From: Cyrtodaria siliqua
Lineage: Eukaryota > Mollusca > Bivalvia > Adapedonta > Hiatellidae
Direction: 5' to 3'
NCBI GenBank assembly: GCA_037043455.1
Contig: JAWPHD010004474.1
Span: forward strand, 1-64,000
DNA: 64,000 bases
In this document: positions 10,991 to 21,461 of the stretch, piece by piece
How the letters are laid out: every line of letters starts with the position of its first letter
How positions within the stretch are numbered: position 1 is the first letter of the stretch
Notes under the pieces: model-generated
What the model was told of the DNA's origin: nothing
The model's input: the letters and a program-made list of their open reading frames with translations, nothing else
Databases searched by the model: none
Position numbers and translations under genes: made by a program

Positions 10991-11861
10991 TCAATTTACT
11001 CATTTATCAGTCTGCTGTCGTATGTTTAAAACATTTGTGTCTAAGTTAACTGAGACAACACACACTTTTTATATCGCAGCGTATCCCATGCTTGATAAGA
11101 ATTAGCATTTTAATGAAAAATACTCCAAAATCTAATGAACGACTTTCAATCTCCATTCGCAATTTGATTCATGGTTGCTTTCTGTCTTATCCAGAGAGGA
11201 TATATTGCGTTTATTCCATCCTTTTGCCGTAGTGTATAGTGGATTAATTGATCACCTATCCGTACTTCATTGATCTGGTCATGCCCTGTTTTAAATTTCC
11301 ATGTAGAGAGCCTTTTAGAGACAGCATTTAAGAAATGTTTATTTACCTACTGTCACTTGGTTTCATAGTTTATTTGTTTTATCTTGATTGAAGAACACAA
11401 AATAGAAACTAGTCCTCATATCATCTATAACCAGCAACACTTTTGCATACCTTTCAACGGAAACAACATGCCATTTTAAAACGCATCTTAAACGTCTACT
11501 TTCCAATTAACTCAACATAGTGTCAGAGGTATAATTTTCTTGAAATTGCTAAGCTATAATTCACTGATGCTATTGTTAAAATATATCCAGTGGCATACAC
11601 AGCTTTTCTACAATTACTGTGTTTTGGTAATATCGCGGCTCTATCAAATGAGCGTTGCATAATGGCAATATCTAGGAATATGAATGCAGATGTAAGCTGA
11701 TATATACTAGTTAATTTCTGTCACGACCAGGTCCGAAGAAGCTTGTTACACAAGTGTAATTACGTATGACAAATAGTAATCATTCTGGCAATGTAAGCAT
11801 TCCCAGTTACTATAACAGCACGTGGAATAAAACGGTTTATCTCTGATTGGACTTCTCTTTC
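10991..11861. other. Unannotated stretch
   Basis: Ordinary AT-rich sequence leading up to the 39-bp minisatellite. Nothing is supported. Confidence 0.4.
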
Positions 11862-12810
11862 CTATAAGTTAATTCGCGTATTTTGATGTGTGACCATATA
11901 AGATAATTCGCTTTTATCATATAAGATAATTCGCGTATTTTGATGTGTGACCATATCATATAAGATAATTCGCGTATTTCGATGTGCGACCACATCATAT
12001 AAGATAATTCGTTTATGTTTATGTGCGACCATATCATATAAGTTAATTCACGTATTTCGATGTGCAACCATATCATATAAGATAATTCGCGTATTTCGAT
12101 GTGCGACCATATCATATAAGATAATTCACGTATTTCGATGTGCGACCATATCATATAAAATAATTCGCGTATTTCGATGTGCGACCATATCATATAAGAT
12201 AATTCACGTATTTCGATGTGTGACCATATCATATAAGATAATTCGCGTATTTCGATGTGTGACCATATCATATAAAATAATTCGCGTATTTCGATGTGTG
12301 ACCACATCATATAAGATAATTCGAGTATTTCGATGTGTGACCATATCATATAAAATAATTCGCGTATATCGATGTGTGACCATATCATATAAGATAATTC
12401 GAGTATTTCGATGTGTGACCATAACATATAAGATAATTCGAGTATTTCGATGCGTTACCATATCAAATAAGATAATTCGAGTATTTCGATATGTGACCAT
12501 ATCAGATAAGATAATTCGAGTATTTCGATGTGTGACCATATCATATAATATCATAATATAATTATCGTATTATATCATTTTCAATAATTCGTGTATTTCG
12601 ATGTGCGATAATATCATATAAGATAATTTGCGTATTTCGATGTGTGACCATATCACATTCAATAATTCGCGTAGTCCGATGTGTGATAATATCATATAAG
12701 ATAATTCTCGTATTTCGATGTGTGACCATATCATATTCAATAATTCGCGTAATCCGATGTGTGATAATATCATATAAGATAATTCGCGTATTTCGATGTG
12801 TGATCATATA
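11862..12810. repeat. 39-bp minisatellite array, about 24 monomers
   Basis: The monomer contains ATAATTCGCGTATTTCGATG and GTGACCATATCATATAAG. From about 11926 to 12550 it repeats at a strict 39-bp step. After an AT-rich interruption (12548-12585) it continues to 12810 with alternating variants, giving a dimeric period near 77-78 bp (TATTTCGATG alternating with AGTCCGATG/AATCCGATG). Because 39 is divisible by three, open frames of up to 204 codons appear on both strands (11837-12427 minus, 11947-12561 plus). They encode only the monomer and are not genes. Confidence 0.95.
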
Positions 12811-13172
12811 TTTTATCAATGCATCAGTATATTCTATGCGATTAAAGTTACATGGTTCGACGTACTTACTAATTGTGTGTACAAAATAATGTAGAACTAT
12901 GCTGTTTATGCATCCAATGTTTTGTAGGAATACACAATACTATTCATAATATTGTTTATAATATTGCAGTGTAGCAGTCATTGGCAATATCTTCATATGT
13001 TATTAAAACAAACTTAATTAGGGTTTAAGCAATTATGTTATTAGAAATTGTTGGTGAAAAATGCGCTGACGATTTGAGATCGGGGTATTCTAGTCCAACG
13101 TTTCGAATGCGGCATTTTCGTCCGAGGAAACGAGTACATTGTATTCTAATTTTTCAAGAAATAGAACGCTTG
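12811..13172. other. Unannotated stretch
   Basis: No supported feature. Confidence 0.4.
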
Positions 13173-13238
13173 AGAGTTATACTATAAGAAAATGTGTATT
13201 TTCTGAAGAGTTATACTATAAGAAAATGTGTATTTTCT
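13173..13238. repeat. 32-bp direct tandem duplication
   Basis: The segments 13173-13204 and 13207-13238 are identical (beginning AGAGTTATACTATAAG) with a 34-bp step. Confidence 0.9.
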
Positions 13239-13359
13239 AACGGAAATCTCTAATTTCGCCATCCCGTGCAAGCCCTTGCATTGGCTTCAGGATGAGTTGC
13301 ACAACTACTATGGTGCACTAAATAATATTCAATTAACAGTCTACAATATGTGTGGTGCT

Positions 13360-13684
13360 ATAAGTACATATATCACATAACATGCGGTGTGGGAGTGTAA
13401 TAACACCATTCAATATTTTGGATATTCCATTAGTGGTATAACATAACGTTAATGACGTCATGGACGTTAATGTACGATTTCTGACGTAATGTGACGTTAT
13501 AAGTTATGTAATAAATATAATCTCACATTTGTGCTAATTTATTAATGAATTTATTAAACTCATTGGCAAAAATGATATGATGCTCGGCAAGCCGTCGCAT
13601 CATATAATTCTTGCCAACTCGTTTAATAAATTCAGTAATAAATGAGCACTCATGTAAGATCCTCTATATACCAATAATGCTCTC
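13360..13684 (+). mobile_element. Dispersed element P, copy 1, with large hairpin
   Basis: A reverse-oriented relative lies at 60590-60905. Shared phrases include ATATATCACATAAC, GGTGTGGGAGTG, AACACCATTC, TTTAATAAATTCA and CATGTAAGATCCTCTATATA. Inside, 13531-13588 and 13591-13649 form a near-perfect inverted repeat of about 58 nt per arm with a 2-nt loop. There is no coding capacity. It is a non-autonomous foldback-like element; the class is inferred. Confidence 0.65.
13531..13649. repeat. Inverted repeat (58-nt arms, 2-nt loop) in element P
   Basis: The arms start GTGCTAATTTATTAATGAA and end AATAAATGAGCAC and pair over nearly their full length with a few mismatches. Such a structure could extrude as a cruciform or, if transcribed, form a long RNA hairpin. 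Confidence 0.85.
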
Positions 13685-13685
13685 A

Positions 13686-14340
13686 GATTTTAGATCGACT
13701 ATTCGAAGAATAAGAGAGCTTATGTAATCACCCCGGGGTCGGCGTCGGCGTCGGCGTTGGCGTCGGCGTCCCACATCAAGGTTTGCGTGTAAGCTGTGTT
13801 TTCAAGTCTATATCTCTTACATTTCTTATCCTAGCACAACCAAATTTGGCCATGGGCTTCTTTATAGCATTATCTTAAGGGCTGCATAAGCAATTTTGGT
13901 TCCAGTAACCCATGGGCTCCCATGGAACCCAAATTCTGATAGCCCATAAAATGTGTCTGTTTCACATCAAGTTTTGCGTGTAAGCTGTGTTAACAGGTCT
14001 ATATCTCTTACATTTCTTGTCCTAGCTGAACTAAATTTTGGAATTGGTTTCCGTATAGTATGTTGTAAAAGGTTGGATATGTAATTTTGTCTTTTGCAAA
14101 TTTTGGGCTCCCATGGAACCCAAATTGTGATGGCCCATAAAATGTGCAATATTTAAGGCAGATCTAGGTTGGCATGTAAGCATGTATATATCTATAATTT
14201 TGGTTTGGGATTTCTTATAGCATTGTGCATCTTATTCATACTTCACCCATATTGGGGCATGGGCTTCCTCCTCCCCCCACCCCTCCGCCCCCATTCTCAC
14301 CCCACTCCACATTTTTTTTTTTTAACTTTTTTTTTTTTTT
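13686..14340 (+). mobile_element. S-type element 1 (GTCGGC-headed, tandem monomers)
   Basis: It begins with CGACTATTCGAAGAATAAG and GAGCTTATGTAATCACCCC, then a (GGCGTC)n tract at about 13738-13772. Monomers of about 190-195 bp follow, starting with GCGTGTAAGCTGTGTT near 13785, 13976 and (diverged) 14170. The same order is found at 63084 onward. It has no protein-coding capacity. This head-plus-simple-repeat architecture is shared by several elements in the window. Confidence 0.7.
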
Positions 14341-15070
14341 TTTTTTACATATTTCTGTGTTGTTTTAGTCAATTCTTACACATATATATATATATGTTGC
14401 CCCCTCCCCCCACCCCGCCTCTCACCAACCCCCCACCCCACCCCACCCACACTTGAAAAGATATATATATATATATATATATATTTTACATATTTCTTTG
14501 TTGTTTTAGTCAATTCTTACACATATATGTTGCCCCCTCCACACCAACCCTCTTCTGCCTCTCACCCCGCTCCCACCACCCAGCCCCCACCCCCACCACC
14601 CCCACCCCCACCCCCACTTGGATATTTTGTTTTTACATATTTCTGTGTTGCTTTTGTCACTTCTTAAACATGTTGCCCCCTTCCCCACCCCCGCCTCCCC
14701 TCCTCCGCCACTCCCAACCACCCCCCCCCCCGCCCCCACCACACACTCGGAACTAGATTTTTGTTTTTTTTACATATTTCTGTGTTTTTTGGTCATTTCT
14801 TACACATAGCTTCTTACACATATGTGCTCCCCCTCCCCTGCTTCTCTCCCCGCCCCCCCCCCCCACCCCACACACACACTTGAAACTCTTTTTTTTTTTT
14901 TTACATAGTCTTACATAGCTTCTTACACATATATGTTGCCCTCACCACCCCCACTCCCCCACCCCACACCCCACTCAAAACTCGATTTTTTTTACACATT
15001 TCTGTGTAGTTTTGGTCCATTCTTACACATAGTTATGTTGTGCCCCCAACCCCACCCCACATTATTGTAG
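14330..15070. repeat. C/T-rich tandem array attached to S1
   Basis: About six or seven degenerate units of 90-145 bp repeat the phrases TTTTACATATTTCTGTGTTG, TCTTACACATATATGTTGCC and a run of CCCC/CCACCC. Unit starts are near 14344, 14487, 14632, 14770, 14901 and 14993. Strand bias is extreme (C and T on plus), with (TA)n at 14461-14483. The first units of the same array reappear at 63830-64000. Proline/glycine-rich open frames here are by-products of C runs. Confidence 0.85.
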
Positions 15071-15837
15071 CCTTGTTTTCTGATGGTATATACTAGCTAT
15101 TAATGTATTATTCTCTGAAAAATCGAATAGTCGAGCTGCGCTGTTCTCCGACAGCTCTTGTTATATTTAACGTGTTTGTTTTTTATTTTAGTATTTTTTA
15201 AAAAAAAAATTTTTAATCTTTTATGGTACCGTGCATGTAATATAAATATGTAGGCTTTGATACAATAAGAGCCATATGTTTTGGACATAAATGCCTTGAC
15301 GCGTCATAAATAAATGAACGAAAATATAAACGAATTGATTTCCTTTGCTGTGTCTGCTATTTCCAGATCTTATAAACTATCAGTATTTCATAGCATAATC
15401 TGTGCTCCTGACTTCCAATTAAAACCCAGAAGACCCAGTTATCATGAAGCAAGTATAATAAAATATGTTTCTGGTTCTAGTCAGACGACGCCTTAGGTAT
15501 AGTAATATTGATTATAGGTGAAGAGAATGGTAACACGATCGTTATTGGATTTCTCTATTAAACCTATACAAAAAGAGCGTTAATAGGAATTACAAATTGA
15601 TTTTCAAAATTGTTCACGGGAATAAGGCAAGGCAGCAAGCTTTTAAGGTCTTAAGGTCGGGGTTACATGTACAGATCAAAGATTGTTCAGTATTACTTTA
15701 TTTGACCATTTGGTATAACACAACAAACATAACTTCTGTTTAATGTAATATATACTATTGCACTGTTTTGACAACTCCAGAACATTATAGAAATGCAAGA
15801 AAAAAACACACGCCCTAATCTACACATTAGGCGTCTC
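15071..15837. other. Unannotated stretch
   Basis: About 15250-15440 resembles 9130-9320 (a diverged repeat of unknown family). Nothing else is supported. Confidence 0.35.
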
Positions 15838-16185
15838 AATAAAACCGAGTCTGATGCTTTTCTCTCTTGTTTGTGTCTATTGCTTCCAAGTGATCACTTT
15901 TCAGTATTCATTGACACTCACACTAGCGTTTGTTTAGTGCTGTGTGGCGGCCGTAAAAAGTCACCCCGACTACAAATCAGTAGTGTTATTATTTACTGGT
16001 CCTTTGGGATCATCAAGCCTGTGTTGCTTTAATGTAGAATATCGTTAAAGCCGGTGCTAGGTGGCGTGAGAGGTTTGGCATCTTATAATTACCTCTCATG
16101 AACAGACTCAATAAAACCGAGTCTGCTACTTTTCTCTCCTGTTTGTGTTTGTTGCTTCCAAAGGATCACCTTTTCAGTAGTTATT
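15838..16185 (+). repeat. Dispersed repeat family R, copy 2, with ~270-bp tandem phasing
   Basis: The ACCGAGTCTG...TTGCTTCCAA segment occurs at about 15842 and again about 270 bp downstream. The single GTGTGGCGGCCGTAAA segment lies between, so the copy is more than one unit long. AATAAAACCGAGTCTG with the preceding CAGACTC forms a short 7-bp hairpin at about 16104. Confidence 0.7.
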
Positions 16186-17831
16186 CATAAAGACCGCTTA
16201 AATCCAATTTGATTATATTTTAGGTGATGTGGGCTTGCGGAAAGCAATAGTTTTATAAACTAAATCAAAGTAGAAAATAATTTTATAGTTTACTGAGGAA
16301 TTGGAATTCATGCAGACTTGGTATGTTGAGTAATATAAATCAATAAAACGTGTGCACCGCCAGTTCAAGCCGAGGTTTACTCTACATTTACTTATTTTCA
16401 AATGATAAGCCAAGTCACGTATATCGTTTACAAAAAATAAGATACACGTAAAACAGCTCCATCGGTTTAAGGATTATGTTCCCTGGAACAAAAGAAACAT
16501 TCGAAGTTGGGTATCTCAAACACTTCTGCATAGTTTTACATGAAACTTGCAGTACCTCATCTTATTACCATAGTTAGAACAAAACAAAACTGATTTCAAA
16601 ACTAAATTGTATAAATAAAGCAGGATTAATAGAGACTTCAAATTGAATCCAACAGAATCGTAACAGTATAAGTCTAATTTTACAATAAAGCTTGCAATAT
16701 GTTACCTAAATGTCCTTAGCTAGCTGGTGCTATCAATTAAAATCTCAGATATGTCAAAGTTGTTTTTAAAGAAACAAAATCAATGTTCATAGTCAATGCA
16801 TACCTAAAATGCATACATATGTTATTTACATACCTGGTCATGGTATTTGTACACATTCTATTTATAGATTATGCTACTCACAATATTTGATTTCAAGAGA
16901 GGTGATTTAATAAAAAGCTGCATAAAACAACTTTATACATATGTTTTTACTTGTTAATCGCTGGCACAACCTAGACAATGATATCAATGTAATATATTGC
17001 AAGTTGTATGTAAAAAATAGTCTGATATTGATGAGTTCTAATTCCTGTTAGATTCTCTGTATTGTGCACTTTTAAAAACATCTTCATACCTTTTTTTAGT
17101 ATTTTACCTTTTATATGATGTTTAGGATAATTATGTGATATACTGTAAGTTTCATGTAAACCTATTTAGTTTTTTTTTACCTATCCTACTTTTAACTTTG
17201 CTATTTGCTGAGAGAACATTCATCTTAAATACATAAACAGTTGTGTAACTATTTCCACGATTTAAAGTAGGCGCATTAAGTGTGTCTCGTTGGAACCATT
17301 TATTCTGGAACCACTCGGTCAGAATCAAAATACTGCCAATGAAGTTTATAAAAGAAAATCCATTCCGGCTACTTCTGTTTCCTATTCGCTTTTATACTGC
17401 TGCCTCACTGCATTGCACAAAGTTCTGCAAAACAAGTGTATATGTTTTCCAATTCGCCTACTATAGCATTAAATGCATTGCGAGATATGCACTTGTCATG
17501 TTCCATATGACATGCAGATGCAATGTTATTACGACGGTATCTTTTGCAAGGAACAATCAATATCGAAACATCTTCGAAAAATGAGTAGGAAAAGTACTTG
17601 AATGTCTTTGAAACCAATAAATATAACAATAAAATAACGAAAATAATTCTAGATGACGTCTGAAGATACTTGCATTAATTAAACCCGAATACCTCCCATT
17701 TCCTCTCTAATGGAATTTGTGTTTGCATACCGCGGCCGCCATCATCTTGTTGCAAAAGCATGTGAATTTATTAGGTTTAATTCAGATTTTTAACTCTAGA
17801 ATTAGATTTTTCTTTCGAAAACCTATAAGCC
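16186..17831. other. Unannotated AT-rich stretch
   Basis: About 1.6 kb without repeats or coding signals that I can support. The overlapping frames at 17282-17584 (+) and 17405-17629 (-) have no recognisable motif. If single-copy host DNA exists in the window, this is a candidate. Confidence 0.4.
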
Positions 17832-18114
17832 CATTACGTGGTCCGAATATTAACTTTCATACCCCATCCAACCCCTTCTGCAAGCAGCGAAAATGGGATT
17901 GGCTGGTGTATGAAATAAAAAAAAAAATTGCGGCTTAAAACGTTTGCATATTGTAAAACTAAAACAGTTAATAGATAATTTTAAACAGATTATCGCATTT
18001 TTTTATAAAGAAAATGTTTTTTCAACAGGTTTTATTGTCAAAATATCCGTTATAAAATCCTGCTGATTTAAGCTTTTCCATCGCTTAATGTTATTAAGGC
18101 GGGACCACGTAATG
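17832..18114 (+). mobile_element. MITE family N1, copy 3 (best preserved ends)
   Basis: A 283-bp element runs from CATTACGTGGTCC to the exact inverse GGACCACGTAATG. It lacks the SINE found in copy 1, so it defines the empty state. It has no coding capacity. Confidence 0.9.
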
Positions 18115-19145
18115 CAGTATTCAATGCTATAACAACATGTCTTCGTGTTTAAAGTCAAAACAATAGATAGTCTTTAATCCATATAGAAACATGGAAACAT
18201 TTTACGAATAGCGAAGAATTTAACATGTACAGACCACACAGGAACAAGACCTCGATGATGAATTACCACCATTACAATGAGGCCTGCCATCAGCGATTAC
18301 TATTTTCACAACATTGATGTTTTGAGATTGTTTCAAGTAAGAACAAAATATGAAGTGTGATAGAACTGTGCAAATAATGTTTTGTTTGCCGTAGACATCA
18401 TCTGAGTAAACAAACTTATCTTTGAGGTTAAAAAGATGAAAGAACGATTTTTTCATCTGAGTTAGCAGTCTAATATTTGCTTTCAATTAGATGTTTTCAT
18501 GTTTTCATGAAATTCAAACAAAGATTACATATGTAGGCGATGTCCGTTGAGGCTTTTGAAAAGGATAATGGTTTGCCTTACTTATTCGACCGTCTAAAAA
18601 TATAAGTTCAAGCGAGAACGTGTTCATGTATGTAACTATTTGATATGTATGACTACAGAGGGCCCCAAGAGAGATTAGTGTTGGCTAATTTGGTCACCCT
18701 CTATAAATAAAGACATTCATTGATTTATTTCATCCGTTCATTCTTGTACAACCAAGTATAAATGTATTTATGTATATATGTTTACACGAGAACAATAAAT
18801 CATCGTACAATTACCGTGTATCCCCAAATCGTGGCAACATCAGTACGTGACGTTATTATTCGTGTAAAATATGAAATTGTACAGCTGTCGGTTTTCGTAA
18901 AATACATGAGATGAAAACTAATATTTCACTTTGCTTGTTTGACCTTTTGGTGACATTGCCATTGAAATGTCAAGGTCATATCTCATATTTTCAACAAATT
19001 CGGTCATAAAGCATCATATGGCAATGGGCATCTTATCTTAGAACAATCGGACTACCTTTTGAGATTATTTGACCTAATTTCGAAAAATAAGTCGTGGACC
19101 CTGTTATTGATGAATCATGTTTTAAGATTTAAACTTGATTTTGTA
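18115..19145. other. Unannotated stretch
   Basis: No gene is supported. About 18940-19110 has the flavour of the S-type monomers (AAGGTCATATCTCA, AACAAATTCGGTCA), but I could not find a second copy here to confirm it. Confidence 0.35.
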
Positions 19146-19350
19146 TAAACTTGTAATGTTGTTTTTAGACACATTTCGAGCCTATTGTATTTGGGGGTGG
19201 GGGGGAGGGGGAGGGGAGGGGGAGGGGGGGAGAGAATTTCTATAGGTAACTGTAAATCGCTGTTAGAAATACATTTGCACAAGGAAATTGAGATTATTAG
19301 TTTTTTGTCAAAGGATGAGGCCCGTCCCATAAAGAGTGTATTTGAAACAA
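19146..19350 (+). repeat. Dispersed repeat family K, copy 2
   Basis: Phrases GAGCCTATTGTATTTG, GAATTTCTATAGGTAACTGT and GATGAGGCCCGTCCCATAAA match the inverse of 20860-21020 and, more weakly, 6620-6720. An expanded G tract interrupts it at 19193-19233. Confidence 0.65.
19193..19233 (+). repeat. Purine-only G-tract expansion
   Basis: About 40 nt of almost pure G with single A or T interruptions provide four or more G runs of at least four, a classic potential quadruplex or triplex sequence. The homologous position in the inverted K copy has only about a dozen such bases (GAGGGGAAGGG). Confidence 0.85.
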
Positions 19351-19525
19351 CCAGGTATAGATGGATTTTCTTAAAAGACCCGTGTTAACCATTAATAGTT
19401 TATGTATTTTTAGCACAATATACTCTATAATCAGTTACTTCTCTGCCAAGTTTTAGCAAATGTAAGAAACTCATCGGGACTTCAAAGTTCAAAAATCGTA
19501 GTCATCTGTCAGTAATTTTGATCAC

Positions 19526-20640
19526 CTGAGCCTAAGGGCTCATGTAATGTGATGTTTTGGAATCACTCTTCGTCCGTCGTCCGTCCGTTGTATGTCCGTC
19601 GTCCGTCGTCGTCGTTATCTTTTGCTTCTGACGACTTTTTCTCAGAAACAGCTTGTCGGAATTCAACCAAATCTTATATGAATTCATTAAACTGGATGTT
19701 ATAGTTGCACCAACATCTAAGGTTATTTGGCGAGATTCCAGCTTTTTGTTGGTGGAGGAAGACTCCAGGTGCAAACCCGAGCATTTTTTCGTGCACGGGC
19801 GCGCATCTGAGTAGAACCACCGACGTTCCGCAAGCAAGCTGGATAGCTTGATACTCACATACTAAACAGTCCTGGCCCCATGGGGAATCGAACCCACAGC
19901 GGTGAGTGACATGTGATTTCAAGTCTGAGACCACTCGACCACGGACGACCCCAAGTTTATGTGAAGCATCATTATATGTTTGTTCGGATGGTGCACCTGA
20001 GGTCATAAATGCCCCCGCAATGAGGCTTATGTTTCATTTAACCAATCTTAAAAAATCTTCTGCAAAAATACAAGATATAGAGCTGTGATATTTTGCATGT
20101 AACATTTTCTTATGGTCCTCTAACTAGTTTGTTCTAATGGTGACCCTGAGGTCAAATTTGGACCCGCCACAGTGGTCACATATTAAACATAGACTAATAT
20201 AGGGAAACACTTAAAAAATATTCTTCACTGAAACTACAATAGCCAGAGGTTCAATATTTTGCATTTACCTTAAGGTTATGGTCATCTACCAAGTTTGTTC
20301 AAATAGTGACCCTGTGGTCAGATTTGAACATTTCCTGTTCTGCTTCCTTTAAGTGTATTTATATTCATTCATTCATAACCTTCCAGTAAATAAAAACAAA
20401 TTTAAATTGTTTTCAAACCTGTATTTCATGTACGTTGTTTGTCGAACAAAAGACTTAAAATGGTCTCCAAATTTGTGATGCAAATATTGAATTTATCCAC
20501 CTTGTCAAAATATCATTCACACAAACTTTAATCAAGCATACTTTTTGAGTTATGATCCGGACAAAAAGTGTGACGCACGGACGCACACACGGACGGACGG
20601 AAAAAAAACGGCGACTATATGCTCCCCCATAATAAACAAT
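19526..20640. mobile_element. S-type element 2 (CGTCCGTC-headed) containing a SINE
   Basis: It opens with CCTGAGCCTAAGGGCTCATG and a (CGTCCGT)n tract at 19568-19613. Monomers marked by GTTTGTTC..ATGGTG.CC and CTGAGGTCA at about 19978, 20128 and 20294 (steps of 150-166 bp) follow. It ends with ACGGACGGACGG and ATGCTCCCCCATAATAAA near 20595-20635. A tRNA-Ser-like SINE lies inside. No protein-coding frame is present. Confidence 0.65.
19690..19952 (-). mobile_element. tRNA-Ser-like SINE
   Basis: Read on the minus strand from 19952, the head carries GTGGTCGAGTGGT (A box), ACTTGAAATC (TGA at the anticodon position), a long variable-arm-like segment and GGGTTCGATTCC (B box). This is the layout of a tRNA-Ser. 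A body follows with GGTGGTTCTACTCAGATG and CTTCCTCCACCAACAAA, a central-domain-like sequence. The downstream end is not defined, because I found no target-site duplication. The head pairs imperfectly and the sequence continues as a SINE, so it is not a functional tRNA gene. Confidence 0.7.
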
Positions 20641-20650
20641 CTAGTGTTTT

Positions 20651-20824
20651 TAGTTACAATATATGTTATATCAAAAACTAAGGTAATAGTAAATGAAAAA
20701 AAATCTGTGATGGGGCCTCAATATAATGTCTCTGTGGTAATCAGTCAGCGAGAAGTAAGCAGTTAAAAAGCATGCTATCCATGATTTTTCAACGACTACA
20801 TTCAGTTGGGAAATGTGTCTTTAA
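20651..20824 (+). repeat. Family K segment, first copy of a ~175-bp direct repeat
   Basis: Nearly identical to 21286-21461 over its full length (start TAGTTACAATATATG, end GGGAAATGTGTCTTTAA). The main difference is a poly-A/GA tract. The 73-codon frame at 20545-20766 crosses the repeat edge and is not called. Confidence 0.85.
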
Positions 20825-20859
20825 ATGAACAACTTTCTGTTGTGTGTTTATATTTTACT

Positions 20860-21020
20860 GCACAGAAAAGGGTTTTATTGGGTGGGCCTCATAATCTAAA
20901 TCAAAATTGAATATCACAATGTTCTCATGAAATTGCATGGCTAACAGTGATATACAGTAACCTGTAGAAATTCCCTTCCCCTCAAATACAATAGGCTCAA
21001 AGTACGTCCTTAATAATATT
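20860..21020 (-). repeat. Family K segment in inverted orientation
   Basis: The reverse complement matches 19175-19340 (GAGCCTATTGTATTTG, GGGAATTTCTACAGG, GAGGCCCACCCAATAAAA). It lies between the two direct repeats of the same family. Confidence 0.65.
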
Positions 21021-21285
21021 GTAATTGTATAGGCAAAACGATGTTTCATTTTGATCGTTTCGATATGTTCTTATGTCAGACATGTTGTAGTCCAAAACAT
21101 TTTGTTGATTAGTACAATGACAGTATGGCACATCCGCGTCTAAAAGAACCACTGATCTCATCAGCCGGTCAATCCTTCACTTGACGTTTAAAATCATACC
21201 CTTAAACGTACTCAGGAGGTTTGTTAGCAGAGGTAATCAGGGGCGGCTCTCGACGGTTGTCAAAGAGGTACCCTCGTCTCGGTCA

Positions 21286-21461
21286 TAGTTACAATATATG
21301 TTATATCAAAAACTAAGGTAATAGTAAATGAAAAGAAAAAACTGTGATGGGGCCTCAATATAATGTCTCTGTGGTAATCAGTCAGCGAGAAGTAAGCAGT
21401 TAAAAAGCATGCTATCCATGATTTTTCAACGACTACATTCAGTTGGGAAATGTGTCTTTAA
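21286..21461 (+). repeat. Family K segment, second copy of the ~175-bp direct repeat
   Basis: Duplicate of 20651-20824, 635 bp downstream. The copies share GGGGCCTCAATATAATG, AGTCAGCGAGAAGTAAGC and CATGCTATCCATGATTTT without visible change. Confidence 0.85.

Noticed and set aside
11837..12561. Long open frames (196 and 204 codons) on opposite strands
   Set aside because: They are translations of a 39-bp minisatellite, open only because the period is a multiple of three.
14169..14809. Proline- or glycine-rich frames
   Set aside because: They translate C or G runs of a low-complexity tandem array.
9632..16185. Regularly recurring short repeats considered as a CRISPR-like array
   Set aside because: There is no repeat-spacer regularity, the copies are parts of dispersed family R, and the genome is eukaryotic.
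19870..19952. Possible tRNA-Ser(TGA) gene on the minus strand
   Set aside because: The variable-arm region and acceptor stem pair poorly, and a SINE body follows the B box.
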